A stretch of DNA of 64,000 nucleotides, from the NCBI RefSeq assembly GCF_043642205.1, contig NZ_JBHZSG010000004.1, forward strand, positions 128,908-192,907. Reading direction: 5' to 3'. The notes beneath the pieces were generated by a model. It was not told where the DNA came from, made no database searches, and saw nothing but the letters and a program-made list of their open reading frames with translations. The position numbers were made by a program, and so were the translations under genes. Within the stretch, counting starts at the first letter, position 1. Every line of letters begins with the position of its first letter. Origin of the DNA: Thalassotalea_A litorea. Its GTDB lineage: Bacteria; Pseudomonadota; Gammaproteobacteria; Enterobacterales; Alteromonadaceae. This document shows positions 36,716-46,627 of the stretch, one piece after another.

Positions 36716-36973
36716 TTAGGCGCTTTTCTTTATTAGGTAACGATAGGGCGCATCGGTGACTTCTTTTGCAACTAATTCATGTTCCATAAATTCACAAAAG
36801 CTGGGAATATCGCGGGTGGTAGACGGGTCATCTGCGATAACTAATAAGGTTTCTCCCGCTTGGATTTTTCGGATATTCAAGCGTACCATCATGACCGGCT
36901 CTGGACAGCGAAGTCCGATAGCATCGAGTGTGTGATGGGCTGTGAGGCCATTAATTGATTGATTATCTGTCAT
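36716..36973 (-). CDS. tusA: Sulfur carrier protein TusA
   Basis: 85 residues. The family motif LDAIGLRCPEPVMMVR carries the persulfide-forming Cys23, and the ADDPSTTRDIPSFCEFMEHELVAKE stretch is nearly identical to E. coli TusA. It passes sulfur from IscS toward the Tus relay for 2-thiolation of tRNA wobble uridines. It is monocistronic, convergent with glyS and divergent from slt. Confidence 0.97.
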   Translation of the reverse strand: MTDNQSINGLTAHHTLDAIGLRCPEPVMMVRLNIRKIQAGETLLVIADDPSTTRDIPSFCEFMEHELVAKEVTDAPYRYLIKKSA

Positions 36974-37164
36974 ATAAGCATTGTAGAGAAATAGAGTAAT
37001 TAGCGTATTTTAATCGTTATCCATGGGAATGCACCAGAGAAACGATATTTAATTGATAAACATGCCCGGATGTTACAAATTTCTCTACCTTGTTAATGAG
37101 ATTTGAACTAACCTTGTGATGTTTCTTTGACCCAAATTATGAGCTGTTATTGTGTGTCTGTTGT

Positions 37165-39126
37165 ATGAAATCTGTTGTTAGCTATTTATCCTTAATCTCG
37201 TCAATGTCCCTGACGTTGGTTGTCATATCAATTGTCGGTTTTTGTGCTGACGTTGATGCATCGGTTGGTGTGTCACAGTCGGAACTGCAAAAGCAACGAA
37301 AAGCCTATCAGTCCCTTAGTAAAAACACCTTTAAGCTGGACTCTAAAGCCTATCAAAAAGCGCTGAAAACATTAGACGGTTATCCATTAAAACCCTACTT
37401 TATCCGAAATCAGATACGTAAAAATTTTTCGTTAAAAAATGAACACCAGGTAGCTTCGTTTTTAAATGAATTCGATAACACACCGTTAGACTGGACGCTT
37501 CGTCGTTCATGGCTATCTTACCTGGCAAAGCGCCAGCAGGGAGAGAAGTTTATTGAGTACTTTCGCCCTACCAGTGACGCCACGCTAACCTGCCAGTTTT
37601 ATCGCTTTCAACTGCAACAGGGGGTGAGCAAAGATAAGGTGCTACCGAATGTTGAAAAGCTTTGGTTAACAGGGCGGTCTCAGCCCAAAGCCTGTGATCC
37701 CTTATTTAACGTATGGAAGGCAGAAGGCTATCGCACCGATGAATTGCTCTGGCAACGTATCCTACTCGCAGAAAACGCTTCTCAGCCAAAACTATCGGCA
37801 TATTTGCAACGTCAGCTAAGTGCTGAACAAGCGTACCTTGTAGGAAAATTTCAACAGGTAAAGCGTGATCCCGAAAGCATTAGTGATCTGCAGGATTTAA
37901 CTCAGCGAAATACTCAGGAAGGGGATGTTATTGCCTATGCATTGAAACGTCTTGTTTGGGACGATGAAGTTAAAGCCCTGGAACTATTCAATCATGCCGA
38001 CGAGCAGCAGCGATTAAATGAAGCGCAGCGTAAAAAAGTCTTGAATCCACTGGTAACTGCGCTTGCCCGTTCTGAACATCAGGAGGCGGGGCTTTGGTAT
38101 GCAAACCTTGACCGGAAGTATATTCATGATGGAGCGTTGCAATGGCGAATCGCGTTTTTACTGCGTAGTAAGAACTATCAGGGCATTATTGATGAAATTG
38201 AACTGTTAAGGGCCGATATTCAAACGAAAAATCAATGGCAGTACTGGCGAGCACGCAGTTTACAGGAGCTGGATCGGACCGGTGAAGCGCGCATTATTTA
38301 TCGCGAGCTGGCGAAAAAGCGCAGCTATTATGGCTTCCTCGCAGCAGTCCGATTGGGGAATACCAGCCAAATCAATCATCAACCTTTAGTGGTCAATGAA
38401 AACGAAAAAACACGATTAATGAATGATGAGCCTGGACTCAGAGCGTTAGAGCTGTTCCACCTTGATCATTATATTCTTGCCAGAAGGGAATGGTATTACT
38501 GGATGCGGGATTTGGATGAGCAGGAAAAATTGATCGCAGCCCGTATTGCGTATGAGCAGGGCTGGTATGACCGCAGCATCTACTCTCTGTCGCAACTGGG
38601 CAGTTTAAATGACATTGAAATTCGTTTTCCAATGCCGTTTGCTAACGTGTTCGAACAAGCCGCTCAACAATACGAGGTCGATGAATCCTGGGCTTATGCG
38701 ATTGCCCGCAAAGAAAGTTTGTTTATGAGTGATGCCGCTTCCCATGCCGGTGCCTTTGGTTTGATGCAAGTACGTCCTATGACCGCGAATTTTTTGCGCA
38801 GCCCTGATATCAGTTTTAACCGTTGGCAACTGATGGATGTCGATACCAATGTTGATATTGGCTTTAATTACCTTAATTACCTGATGCAACGGTTTGACCA
38901 AAATTTACTGTTGGCAACCGCAGCATACAATGCCGGACCGGAAAAAGTGGTGCGTTGGGTCGAAGATAATGAAGCATTACCGGCTGATGTCTGGGTTGAG
39001 TCTATTCCGTATAGAGAAACCCGGGATTATGTTAAAAGTGTGCTGGCCTATACCGAAATTTATCGTCACCGCCAGGAAAAAGCCAGTAATCCTTTTCTAC
39101 AATTAATACTTCAGACCATAGAGTAA
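37165..39126 (+). CDS. slt: Soluble lytic murein transglycosylase
   Basis: About 653 residues from the ATG at 37165; a TTG five codons upstream is an alternative, and no strong ribosome binding site decides between them. A hydrophobic N-terminal signal (SLTLVVISIVGFCADVDA) leads to a long helical-repeat region (superhelical U and L domains). The C-terminal SLT domain has the catalytic Glu in YAIARKESLF, followed by AGAFGLMQVRPMTA and ATAAYNAGPEKVVRW. It cleaves peptidoglycan to 1,6-anhydro products in the periplasm. Confidence 0.94.
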   Translation: MKSVVSYLSLISSMSLTLVVISIVGFCADVDASVGVSQSELQKQRKAYQSLSKNTFKLDSKAYQKALKTLDGYPLKPYFIRNQIRKNFSLKNEHQVASFLNEFDNTPLDWTLRRSWLSYLAKRQQGEKFIEYFRPTSDATLTCQFYRFQLQQGVSKDKVLPNVEKLWLTGRSQPKACDPLFNVWKAEGYRTDELLWQRILLAENASQPKLSAYLQRQLSAEQAYLVGKFQQVKRDPESISDLQDLTQRNTQEGDVIAYALKRLVWDDEVKALELFNHADEQQRLNEAQRKKVLNPLVTALARSEHQEAGLWYANLDRKYIHDGALQWRIAFLLRSKNYQGIIDEIELLRADIQTKNQWQYWRARSLQELDRTGEARIIYRELAKKRSYYGFLAAVRLGNTSQINHQPLVVNENEKTRLMNDEPGLRALELFHLDHYILARREWYYWMRDLDEQEKLIAARIAYEQGWYDRSIYSLSQLGSLNDIEIRFPMPFANVFEQAAQQYEVDESWAYAIARKESLFMSDAASHAGAFGLMQVRPMTANFLRSPDISFNRWQLMDVDTNVDIGFNYLNYLMQRFDQNLLLATAAYNAGPEKVVRWVEDNEALPADVWVESIPYRETRDYVKSVLAYTEIYRHRQEKASNPFLQLILQTIE

Positions 39127-39212
39127 GCGCATAATTAACAGCGCCGGCAAGCTATGTTAACATCGGCTGCGCATTTCATTAGGATGCCCAGAAGATAAAG
39201 GATAACAACCGT

Positions 39213-40529
39213 ATGTCATTTGCTAGTTTATACCCCAGACACATCGAAGCATTGCAACAACGAGCTGCAACGATTCTTAACCGTCAGGGCGCCTCATCAT
39301 TAGTCATTCACTCTGGCCACCCTGGCCGGATATTTTTGGATGACATGAATTATCCTTTTAAATGTAATCCACACTTTAAGCATTGGTTACCGATCACCGA
39401 AACCCCTAACTGTTGGTTAATCGTTAACGGTGAAGACAAGCCAGTGCTGGTATTTTATCAACCAACCGATTTTTGGCATAAAGTGACGCCGCTTGTGGAT
39501 GATTTTTGGAATGCGAGTTTTGATATTAAAGTGATCAGTAAGCCGGAAGAGGTCAAATCCATTTTACCCGCTGAGTTAAGTGGGTCCGTTTATATCGGTG
39601 CCCATGAAGATTTAGCGAAGGAATATGGCTTTAAGCAAGTTAATACAAAGTCGGTATTAGACTACTTACATTATCATCGAGCTTATAAAACGGACTACGA
39701 ATTATCGTGCATGCGCGAAGCAAACAAACTTGCTGTTGCAGGACATAACGCCGCAAAAGCATGCTTTTATCAACAGGGCTCGGAATTTGATATTCAATTA
39801 GCGTATCTTAAAGCCACAGGTCATGGTGAAAACGATGTGCCTTATGGCAATATCATCGCCCTAAATGAAAATGCGGCTATTTTGCATTACACGGTATTGG
39901 AAAAGCAAAAACCAAAGCAGCATCATTCATTTTTAATTGACGCTGGTGCAAGTTATCACGGTTATGCCGCAGATATCACCAGAACCTATGCATTTGCACA
40001 AAATAAATTTGCCGATCTGATCAGCGCGATGGATGACATGCAAAAACGATTGGTTGCGGGTTTGATTCCCGGTCGCAGTTATGTTGATTTACACATTGAA
40101 AACCATCGCCAGCTAGCAAACCTATTGGTAGAGTTTGATTTTGTTCGTTTACCGGCAGAGCAGGTTTTTGAACAGGGCGTTACGCGTTACTTTTATCCCC
40201 ATGGTTTAGGCCATCATCTGGGATTGCAGGTCCATGATATGGGCGGTTTTATGAGTGACGAATCTGGGGCGACGGTTGCTGCTCCTAAGCAACATCCATT
40301 TTTACGTACAACACGGGGTATAGAAAGTAAGCAAGTGTTTACTATTGAGCCTGGTCTTTACTTTATTGATGAATTCTTAACGCAGCTCGCATCAAGCGAC
40401 GTCAATTCGGCCATTAACTGGGCCCTAATCGAGGAGCTTAAGCCGTTCGGTGGCATCCGGATTGAAGACAATATTATTGTTTATGACCATGGTATTGAGA
40501 ATATGACCCGGGATCTTGGTCTTGCCTAA
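39213..40529 (+). CDS. pepQ: Xaa-Pro dipeptidase
   Basis: 438 residues (E. coli PepQ 443). The C-terminal pita-bread metallopeptidase domain shows all metal ligands: Asp in LIDAGAS and in YAADITRTYAF, His in YPHGLGHHLGLQVHD, Glu in FTIEPGLYF and in GGIRIEDNI. It hydrolyses dipeptides with C-terminal proline using Mn2+ and, in related marine bacteria, organophosphates (OPAA-type prolidase). Order pepQ-yigZ-trkH matches E. coli. Confidence 0.96.
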   Translation: MSFASLYPRHIEALQQRAATILNRQGASSLVIHSGHPGRIFLDDMNYPFKCNPHFKHWLPITETPNCWLIVNGEDKPVLVFYQPTDFWHKVTPLVDDFWNASFDIKVISKPEEVKSILPAELSGSVYIGAHEDLAKEYGFKQVNTKSVLDYLHYHRAYKTDYELSCMREANKLAVAGHNAAKACFYQQGSEFDIQLAYLKATGHGENDVPYGNIIALNENAAILHYTVLEKQKPKQHHSFLIDAGASYHGYAADITRTYAFAQNKFADLISAMDDMQKRLVAGLIPGRSYVDLHIENHRQLANLLVEFDFVRLPAEQVFEQGVTRYFYPHGLGHHLGLQVHDMGGFMSDESGATVAAPKQHPFLRTTRGIESKQVFTIEPGLYFIDEFLTQLASSDVNSAINWALIEELKPFGGIRIEDNIIVYDHGIENMTRDLGLA

Positions 40530-40674
40530 AATGTGTTAATCCCGGTGTGACATGCTTGTTGGTGCAGACGGTTACTTTGCATCAACATGCGGTTAGTTTT
40601 TGTTTATCTGCAATGACTGATGTCTTTTTACCCTCTTATTATCGTATGCTAATTCTATACAAGAGCGTCATACA

Positions 40675-41298
40675 TTGACTCAAAGAATCCAAAATCCCTA
40701 TCTGGTACCCTCTGGATCTATTGAACACAGCATTGACGTGCTTAAAAGTCAGTTCATTTGTGCTGTTGCCCGCTGCCAAAGTAGTGAGCAGTGTAAATCG
40801 TTTATCGCATCGGTACGGGCGAAATACCCCGATGCTTCACACCACTGTGTCGCTTTTGTCTATGATCGACCTGATAATAGCCAAAGCTATGGTTTTAGTG
40901 ATGATGGTGAACCGAGTGGCACCGCAGGTCGTCCTATGCTTGCCGTACTTCAGGGCGCTGAAATTGGAGAAGTCTGTGCGGTTGTGACTCGCTATTTTGG
41001 TGGTACAAAATTGGGGACGGGTGGATTGCAAAGAGCATATGGTGCGAGCGTTCGTGAAGCACTCCAACATCTAAGCACCCAATGGATTGTTCCTAGTACC
41101 GAACTGACGCTAACGTGCAGCTACCCGCAACTTAATGACATAGAGCATTGCCTTAAATTGCATTCTGGCCTTGTTGTGAGTCAGGAATTTTCTGAGCAGA
41201 TAGATCTTGTAGTCTCTTTACCGATGGATAAGTTACAGCCGTTTAAAGATGAAGTGATTCAGTTAACCAGTGGTCAAATTCAATTTCCGGGAGAATAA
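40675..41298 (+). CDS. yigZ: IMPACT-family protein YigZ
   Basis: 207 residues from a TTG start (MTQRIQNPYLVPSG), chosen because E. coli YigZ aligns from its N-terminus; the ribosome binding site is poor. The UPF0029/IMPACT signature is GFSDDGEPSGTAGRPML and TRYFGGTKLGTGGLQRAYG. The C-terminal alpha-beta domain is like elongation factor G domain IV. Biological role is not settled. It lies between pepQ and trkH. Confidence 0.92.
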   Translation: MTQRIQNPYLVPSGSIEHSIDVLKSQFICAVARCQSSEQCKSFIASVRAKYPDASHHCVAFVYDRPDNSQSYGFSDDGEPSGTAGRPMLAVLQGAEIGEVCAVVTRYFGGTKLGTGGLQRAYGASVREALQHLSTQWIVPSTELTLTCSYPQLNDIEHCLKLHSGLVVSQEFSEQIDLVVSLPMDKLQPFKDEVIQLTSGQIQFPGE

Positions 41299-41346
41299 AA
41301 GCACAATTCTCCTTCTCCTCCTTTCCATTTCTTAAGGTTAGGCATA

Positions 41347-41378
41347 CAATCACTTTACAAGCTTGCTAAGTGATTGCC
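41347..41378. promoter_or_regulatory. Inverted repeat in the trkH leader
   Basis: Arms CAATCACTT and AAGTGATTG surround a 14-base centre, 20-50 bases before the trkH ATG. There is no T-run, so it looks more like an operator or leader hairpin than a terminator. Confidence 0.35.
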
Positions 41379-41400
41379 GTATAAGAAAAACAATTAAGCC

Positions 41401-42852
41401 ATGCAGTATTTAAATATCATTCGAATTCTCGGCCTGCTGGTAACCATTCTAAGCGTTACTATGCTGCCTCCTGCATTGGTTTCTCTAATTTACCGAGATG
41501 GCGGTGGTGTTGCCTTTCTTCTGGCATTTGTTCTTTGTCTGGTCACCGGCTTTTGTTTCTGGTACCCAAATCGTAATGAAAAAGGCGAGCTTAGAGCCCG
41601 TGAAGGTTTTTTGATTGTGGTTTTATTCTGGACGGTACTGGCTAGCTTCTCTGCTGTCCCGTTAATGTTGTTAGACAACCCCTCTTTAAGTATCACCGAT
41701 TCATTCTTCGAAGCATTCTCAGGGTTAACCACAACCGGTGCGACTATCATTACCCATATTGATGGCCTGCCTCATGCGGTACTGTTTTACCGCCAGCAAC
41801 TGCAATGGTTAGGGGGGATGGGGATCATCGTCCTGGCCGTGGCGGTACTGCCAATGCTAGGTGTTGGTGGTATGCAATTGTATCGTGCTGAAACGCCTGG
41901 TCCGGTTAAAGACTCAAAAATGACGCCCAGGATAGCCGATACGGCGAAACATTTGTGGTACATCTATCTCAGCCTTACCATATTATGCGCGTTAGCCTAT
42001 TGGTTGGCAGGTATGGGGCCTTTTGATGCCATCGCACACTCGTTCTCAACCATTGCAATCGGCGGCTTTTCAACCCACGACGCCAGTATCGGTTATTTCA
42101 ATAATCCGATGATTAATCTGGTTTGCGTATTCTTCTTGATTGTTGCCGGCATTAATTTCGCCTTACATTTCGCAGCGTTCCAAAGTAAAAGCCTACGTAC
42201 CTATATTTTTGACCCTGAGTTTAAAACGTTTATATCAATTCAAGTCATTTTAACGCTCATCTGTTTTGTCGTCCTCATCGCATCAGGGTTTAGCGAAAGC
42301 TATGAAAGTGCATTTGATGATGCTTTGTTCCAGGCGGTTTCGATCAGCACAACCGCGGGTTTTGCCACCACCAATTTTTCTGAATGGCCCACGATTTTGC
42401 CGCTGATGCTGATTTTTGCCAGTTTTATCGGTGGTTGTGCCGGCAGTACTGGTGGGGGGATGAAAGTGGTACGGGTGATTCTTTTATATTTACAGGGAAT
42501 TCGTGAATTAAGTCGACTGATCCACCCTAAAGCGATTATCAACATTAAGTTAGGGCGTAAGGCACTGCCAGACCGCGTCGTTGATGCAATCTGGGGATTT
42601 TTTAGTGCTTATGCTGCAATCTTTACCATTTGTATGCTGTTGCTGATTGCCAGCGGTATCGATGAGTTTACAGCGTTTACCGCGGTAGCGGCCTGCTTGA
42701 ATAACCTTGGTCCAGGTTTAGGTGAAGTGGCGGCTAATTTTTCCAGTATTAACGATTTCGCCAAATGGGTACTCATCATCGCCATGTTATTCGGTCGACT
42801 GGAGATATTTACTTTGCTGGTGCTGTTTCTACCATCTTTCTGGCGTAACTAG
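41401..42852 (+). CDS. trkH: Trk potassium uptake system membrane subunit
   Basis: 483 residues, the E. coli length, with about ten membrane helices. Selectivity-filter loops are visible in FSGLTTTGATI, HSFSTIAIGGFSTHD, SISTTAGFATTNF and CLNNLGPGLGEV. It forms the K+ channel-like pore, gated by TrkA. The gene is convergent with trkA across a 33-base gap, an arrangement that brings both subunits together here. Confidence 0.97.
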   Translation: MQYLNIIRILGLLVTILSVTMLPPALVSLIYRDGGGVAFLLAFVLCLVTGFCFWYPNRNEKGELRAREGFLIVVLFWTVLASFSAVPLMLLDNPSLSITDSFFEAFSGLTTTGATIITHIDGLPHAVLFYRQQLQWLGGMGIIVLAVAVLPMLGVGGMQLYRAETPGPVKDSKMTPRIADTAKHLWYIYLSLTILCALAYWLAGMGPFDAIAHSFSTIAIGGFSTHDASIGYFNNPMINLVCVFFLIVAGINFALHFAAFQSKSLRTYIFDPEFKTFISIQVILTLICFVVLIASGFSESYESAFDDALFQAVSISTTAGFATTNFSEWPTILPLMLIFASFIGGCAGSTGGGMKVVRVILLYLQGIRELSRLIHPKAIINIKLGRKALPDRVVDAIWGFFSAYAAIFTICMLLLIASGIDEFTAFTAVAACLNNLGPGLGEVAANFSSINDFAKWVLIIAMLFGRLEIFTLLVLFLPSFWRN

Positions 42853-42885
42853 CCTGTTGGTAAAAACGAAAAACCTACAATTGCG

Positions 42886-44262
42886 TTAAAAGAATATTGC
42901 ACTGACGGCAAAAAGTTTTTCTACCTGATGAATGTATTTTTTGTCCACCAAAAACAAAATGACGTGATCGTCCGATTGGATAACGGTGGTTGAGTGAGCG
43001 ATTAAGACTTCTTCACCTCGCACAATTGCGCCAATTGTCGTACCCGGTGGTAGTTTAATATCCTGAATTTCCCGGCCTACAACTTTTGAGGATTGCTCAT
43101 CACCATGAGCGACCGCTTCAATCGCCTCTGCGGCGCCACGACGTAAACTATAAACGTTGACGATATCGCCTTTACGCACATGGGTTAATAACGCAGAAAT
43201 CGTAGCTTGCTGAGGGGAAACCGCGATATCCAGTTCACTACCGTGAATCAAATCGTGATAAGCGCCTCGCTGTACCAATACGATGGTTTTACGGGCACCT
43301 AATTTTTTCGCCAGCAAAGCTGACATAATGTTGGCTTCATCGTCATTGGTTACGGCGATAAACACATCCATTTGATCAATGTGCTCTTCGAGCAGCAGTT
43401 CCGTGTCCGAAGAATCCCCGACAAAGACTAAGGTTTTATCGAGATCGTTTGCGATCAGCTCAGCACGTTTGGGGTTACGTTCAATGATTTTAACCTGATG
43501 ATTGTTTTCCAGGATACGTGCTAATCCCGCGCCTATATGTCCACCGCCAGCTATCATGATGCGCTTATAAGCCGGTTCGAGCTTCTGTAACTCACTCATA
43601 ACGGCGCGAATGTGCTTGGTCGCGGCCAGGAAAAATACTTCATCATCCGCTTCGATAACCGTGGTGCCAAGTGGGCGAATAGGTCTGCCGTTGCGGTAGA
43701 TTGCCGCAACCCGGGTATCAATATTAGGGATATGATCGCGAATCGTAGATAACGCATGACCGACTAAAAGACCACCATAATAGGCTTTGATACCAACTAA
43801 GGATATCTTGCCGCCAGCAAACTCTCTGACCTGCAAAGCACCGGGATAGTTGATTAACCGAGCGATGTCTTTCGTTACTAACTGTTCGGGCGCAATGATA
43901 TGGTCAACCGGGATATCCTGGTTATGAAATAGCTTTTCTTTATATTTGAGGATTTGTTCAGAACGGATTCGGGCAATTTTTGTTGGGGTATCGAAGACAG
44001 TGAAGGCGATTTGGCATGCAAGCATATTGGTTGCATCATCACTGGTGACGGCAATCAACATATCGGCATCTTCCGCACCTGCTTTGGCGAGCACATCAGG
44101 ATGGCTACCATGTCCGGTTACCACCTGCAGATCCATCTTATCCTGTAACTCGCGTAACTTGTCGGAGTTTAAATCAACCAATGTGATTTCGTTTTGTTCT
44201 CCAACCAGGTTTTCTGCGAGTGTACCGCCAACCTGACCTGCACCGAGTATGATAATCTTCAT
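42886..44262 (-). CDS. trkA: Trk potassium uptake system regulatory subunit
   Basis: 458 residues with two tandem RCK units. The NAD-binding motifs are GAGQVGGTLAENL (residues 7-19) and AGGGHIGAGLARILE (around 237-251), each followed by a TrkA-C domain. It binds NAD(H)/ATP and gates TrkH. It is last in def-fmt-rsmB-trkA, the E. coli order. Confidence 0.98.
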   Translation of the reverse strand: MKIIILGAGQVGGTLAENLVGEQNEITLVDLNSDKLRELQDKMDLQVVTGHGSHPDVLAKAGAEDADMLIAVTSDDATNMLACQIAFTVFDTPTKIARIRSEQILKYKEKLFHNQDIPVDHIIAPEQLVTKDIARLINYPGALQVREFAGGKISLVGIKAYYGGLLVGHALSTIRDHIPNIDTRVAAIYRNGRPIRPLGTTVIEADDEVFFLAATKHIRAVMSELQKLEPAYKRIMIAGGGHIGAGLARILENNHQVKIIERNPKRAELIANDLDKTLVFVGDSSDTELLLEEHIDQMDVFIAVTNDDEANIMSALLAKKLGARKTIVLVQRGAYHDLIHGSELDIAVSPQQATISALLTHVRKGDIVNVYSLRRGAAEAIEAVAHGDEQSSKVVGREIQDIKLPPGTTIGAIVRGEEVLIAHSTTVIQSDDHVILFLVDKKYIHQVEKLFAVSAIFF

Positions 44263-44284
44263 TGTCTTAACTTATTCTTTTTAT

Positions 44285-45622
44285 TTAAGCTTTCTTGCCT
44301 AGTTTGGCATAATAAAAGCCATCCTTCGAGTCCTGTCCCGGTAATATTTGCCAATCCAGTGTATCGCTGACACCAAGAGGTAGCCATTGAGCATCGTCAT
44401 TGTTCGCTACGAAATGTTCGATTTGTTCACGGTTTTCCTGTGGCAAAATAGAGCAAGTGGCATAAATCATGGTGCCACCGGGTTTTAGGGTCGACCAAAC
44501 CGCATCGAGAATACGTTGTTGCAACTCAACTAATTGGTCGATATCGGAAGCTCGACGCAACCATTTGATATCCGGATGTTTTCGGATCACACCGGTACCC
44601 GAACAAGGGGCATCAAGCAGAATACGGTCAAAGGGTTTTCCATCCCACCAGTCTTTGGTATTGCTGGCATCGGCACATACGATTTGAGCATCCAATTGTA
44701 ATCGAGTCAGATTTTCTTCCACCCGCTTTAATCGTTGTTCTTCAACATCCAATGCGATGACGTTTTCGACTTGCGGTGTGCGTTCGAGAATGTGGCAGGT
44801 TTTACCGCCGGGAGCTGCACAGGCATCAAGGACGTATTCGCCAGGCTGAGCATCGAGAAATATCGCGGCATGTTGTGCGGCGCCGTCCTGAATTGAGACC
44901 ATCCCAGATTCGAAGCCGGGTAGGGCTGTCACATCTTTAGCAGAAGCTAAACGAATGGCCCGGGAATGGCTATCCTGAAATGCAATATCGGCCCCAGCTT
45001 GTGCCAGCAAATCGAGGTATTCGTTGGGGGTGATTTTTTGTTGATTCACGCGAAGCCACATTGGCGGGCGCTGCATATTAGCTTCGGCGATTTGTTGCCA
45101 ATGATCAGGATAAGATTGTTGCAACTTCTTCAATAACCAGCCTGGATGGTTGTATTTCACCGGGTCGCTGGCGTTGGCAAATAATGTTTCATCGCTATTT
45201 TCTTCACTACGCTGCACGCTTCTGAGCACCGCATTGACCAGGCCTTTCATGTGCCGGCCTTTCATATTGTCGCATCCAGCCACGGTTTCACTTATGGCAG
45301 CATGATCAGGAATACGGGTATGGCGTAGCTGATAGATGCCTACCAGGATTAAAAAATGGAATACCCGCTGTTTGCCGGTTAATGGCTTAGTAATGAACTG
45401 CCTTGATTGATGTTCAAGCTGGGGTAAAAATCTCAGCACGCCATAACAAATTTCCTGTAATAAACCTTTATCCTTAGGGTTTATTAATTTCGCTTGAGCC
45501 TGAGGCAATTCATCGCCTAATGATCGTCCTTTATCGACGACCTGAAACAAGACCTTTGCCGATAACGCTCGAAGATTCACTGGTTTTTTCTGGCCAGATT
45601 GACTACCTGTTGAATGATTCAT
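44285..45622 (-). CDS. rsmB: 16S rRNA (cytosine967-C5)-methyltransferase
   Basis: 445 residues. A NusB-like RNA-binding domain (about residues 18-160, LRALSAKVLFQVVDKGRSL) precedes the SAM-dependent methyltransferase with LDACAAPGGKTCHILE, the DAPCSGTGVIRKHPDIKW motif and catalytic TCSILPQENREQIEHF. It methylates C967 of 16S rRNA. The start codon abuts the fmt stop directly. Confidence 0.98.
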   Translation of the reverse strand: MNHSTGSQSGQKKPVNLRALSAKVLFQVVDKGRSLGDELPQAQAKLINPKDKGLLQEICYGVLRFLPQLEHQSRQFITKPLTGKQRVFHFLILVGIYQLRHTRIPDHAAISETVAGCDNMKGRHMKGLVNAVLRSVQRSEENSDETLFANASDPVKYNHPGWLLKKLQQSYPDHWQQIAEANMQRPPMWLRVNQQKITPNEYLDLLAQAGADIAFQDSHSRAIRLASAKDVTALPGFESGMVSIQDGAAQHAAIFLDAQPGEYVLDACAAPGGKTCHILERTPQVENVIALDVEEQRLKRVEENLTRLQLDAQIVCADASNTKDWWDGKPFDRILLDAPCSGTGVIRKHPDIKWLRRASDIDQLVELQQRILDAVWSTLKPGGTMIYATCSILPQENREQIEHFVANNDDAQWLPLGVSDTLDWQILPGQDSKDGFYYAKLGKKA

Positions 45623-46594
45623 TTAATCTTGCCCATTTATAGGCGTACCGGTGATAAACCAATCGGCCCGACCATTTAATATATCGGTAACAGCCATAGG
45701 TTTTTTGCCTGGTGCCTGTAGCTTAGTTAGGCACAGTGCACCTTTTCCACACTGGACTTTGATACCATCTTTGTCAGCCATTAAAATTGTCCCTGGTGCG
45801 ATGTTATTATCGCCGGCAATGACATGCGCCTGCCAAATCTTGATTCTTTGGATTTGTTGTTTGTCATCTAACAAATGAATTTGTGCAAACGGCCAGGGCT
45901 GATAAGCGCGCACTTTTCGTTCTAAAATATCTGCATCCATTTGCCAGTCTAATACCGCTTCGTCTTTATTGAGCTTATGCGCATAGTTGGCTTGCTTATC
46001 GTCCTGGTGTTGCGCATCAGCGTTGCCTTGGGCCATGATACCCAATGTCTCCACTAACGCATCCGGACCCAACAGCGCAAGCTTTTCATACAGGCTACTG
46101 CTGGTTTCATCGTCGGCGATATCACAATAGGCTTTGGCGAGCATTGCGCCGGTATCCAGGCCTTCGTCCATTTGCATAATGGTAACACCCGTTTGTGCAT
46201 CTCCGGCTTCCACGGCTCTTTGAATTGGCGCGGCGCCACGCCAGCGGGGTAGTAATGAACCATGAACATTTATACAACCAAGGCGAGGGGTATCGAGAAT
46301 CACTTTCGGTAATAACAGGCCATAGGCAACCACCACCATAACATCGGCTTGGTAACTGGCTAGTTTGTGTTGATCGCTTGCGTCTTTAAAATTTTTCGGT
46401 TGCTCGACAGGTAATTCATGGGTTAATGCTAATTGCTTTACCGCACAAGGGGTGAGCTTTTTCCCTCTGCCAGACGGTTTGTCTTGAGGGCAGTACACGG
46501 CAACGATTTCATGTTCAGAGTCAATGAGACCCTGGAGATGGCGGGCGGCAAAATCCGGTGTACCGGCAAAAATAATCTTAAGTGGTGAAGACAA
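45623..46594 (-). CDS. fmt: Methionyl-tRNA formyltransferase
   Basis: 323 residues. The formyl-transfer core contains the catalytic Asn/His in INVHGSLLPRWRGAAPIQRA and Asp in MQMDEGLDTGAML. The N-terminal FAGTPDFAARHL and the lysine-rich KPSGRGKKL loop that contacts initiator tRNA are present. It formylates Met-tRNAi using 10-formyl-THF. It is 33 bases downstream of def, which removes the formyl group later. Confidence 0.98.
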   Translation of the reverse strand: MSSPLKIIFAGTPDFAARHLQGLIDSEHEIVAVYCPQDKPSGRGKKLTPCAVKQLALTHELPVEQPKNFKDASDQHKLASYQADVMVVVAYGLLLPKVILDTPRLGCINVHGSLLPRWRGAAPIQRAVEAGDAQTGVTIMQMDEGLDTGAMLAKAYCDIADDETSSSLYEKLALLGPDALVETLGIMAQGNADAQHQDDKQANYAHKLNKDEAVLDWQMDADILERKVRAYQPWPFAQIHLLDDKQQIQRIKIWQAHVIAGDNNIAPGTILMADKDGIKVQCGKGALCLTKLQAPGKKPMAVTDILNGRADWFITGTPINGQD

Positions 46595-46627
46595 GGTTCT
46601 ATCCAGCAGAGTTAATCAAAAGTGAGT

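Noticed and set aside
40675..40677. yigZ as a pseudogene for lack of an ATG start
   Set aside because: A TTG start gives full alignment with YigZ and the frame is intact.
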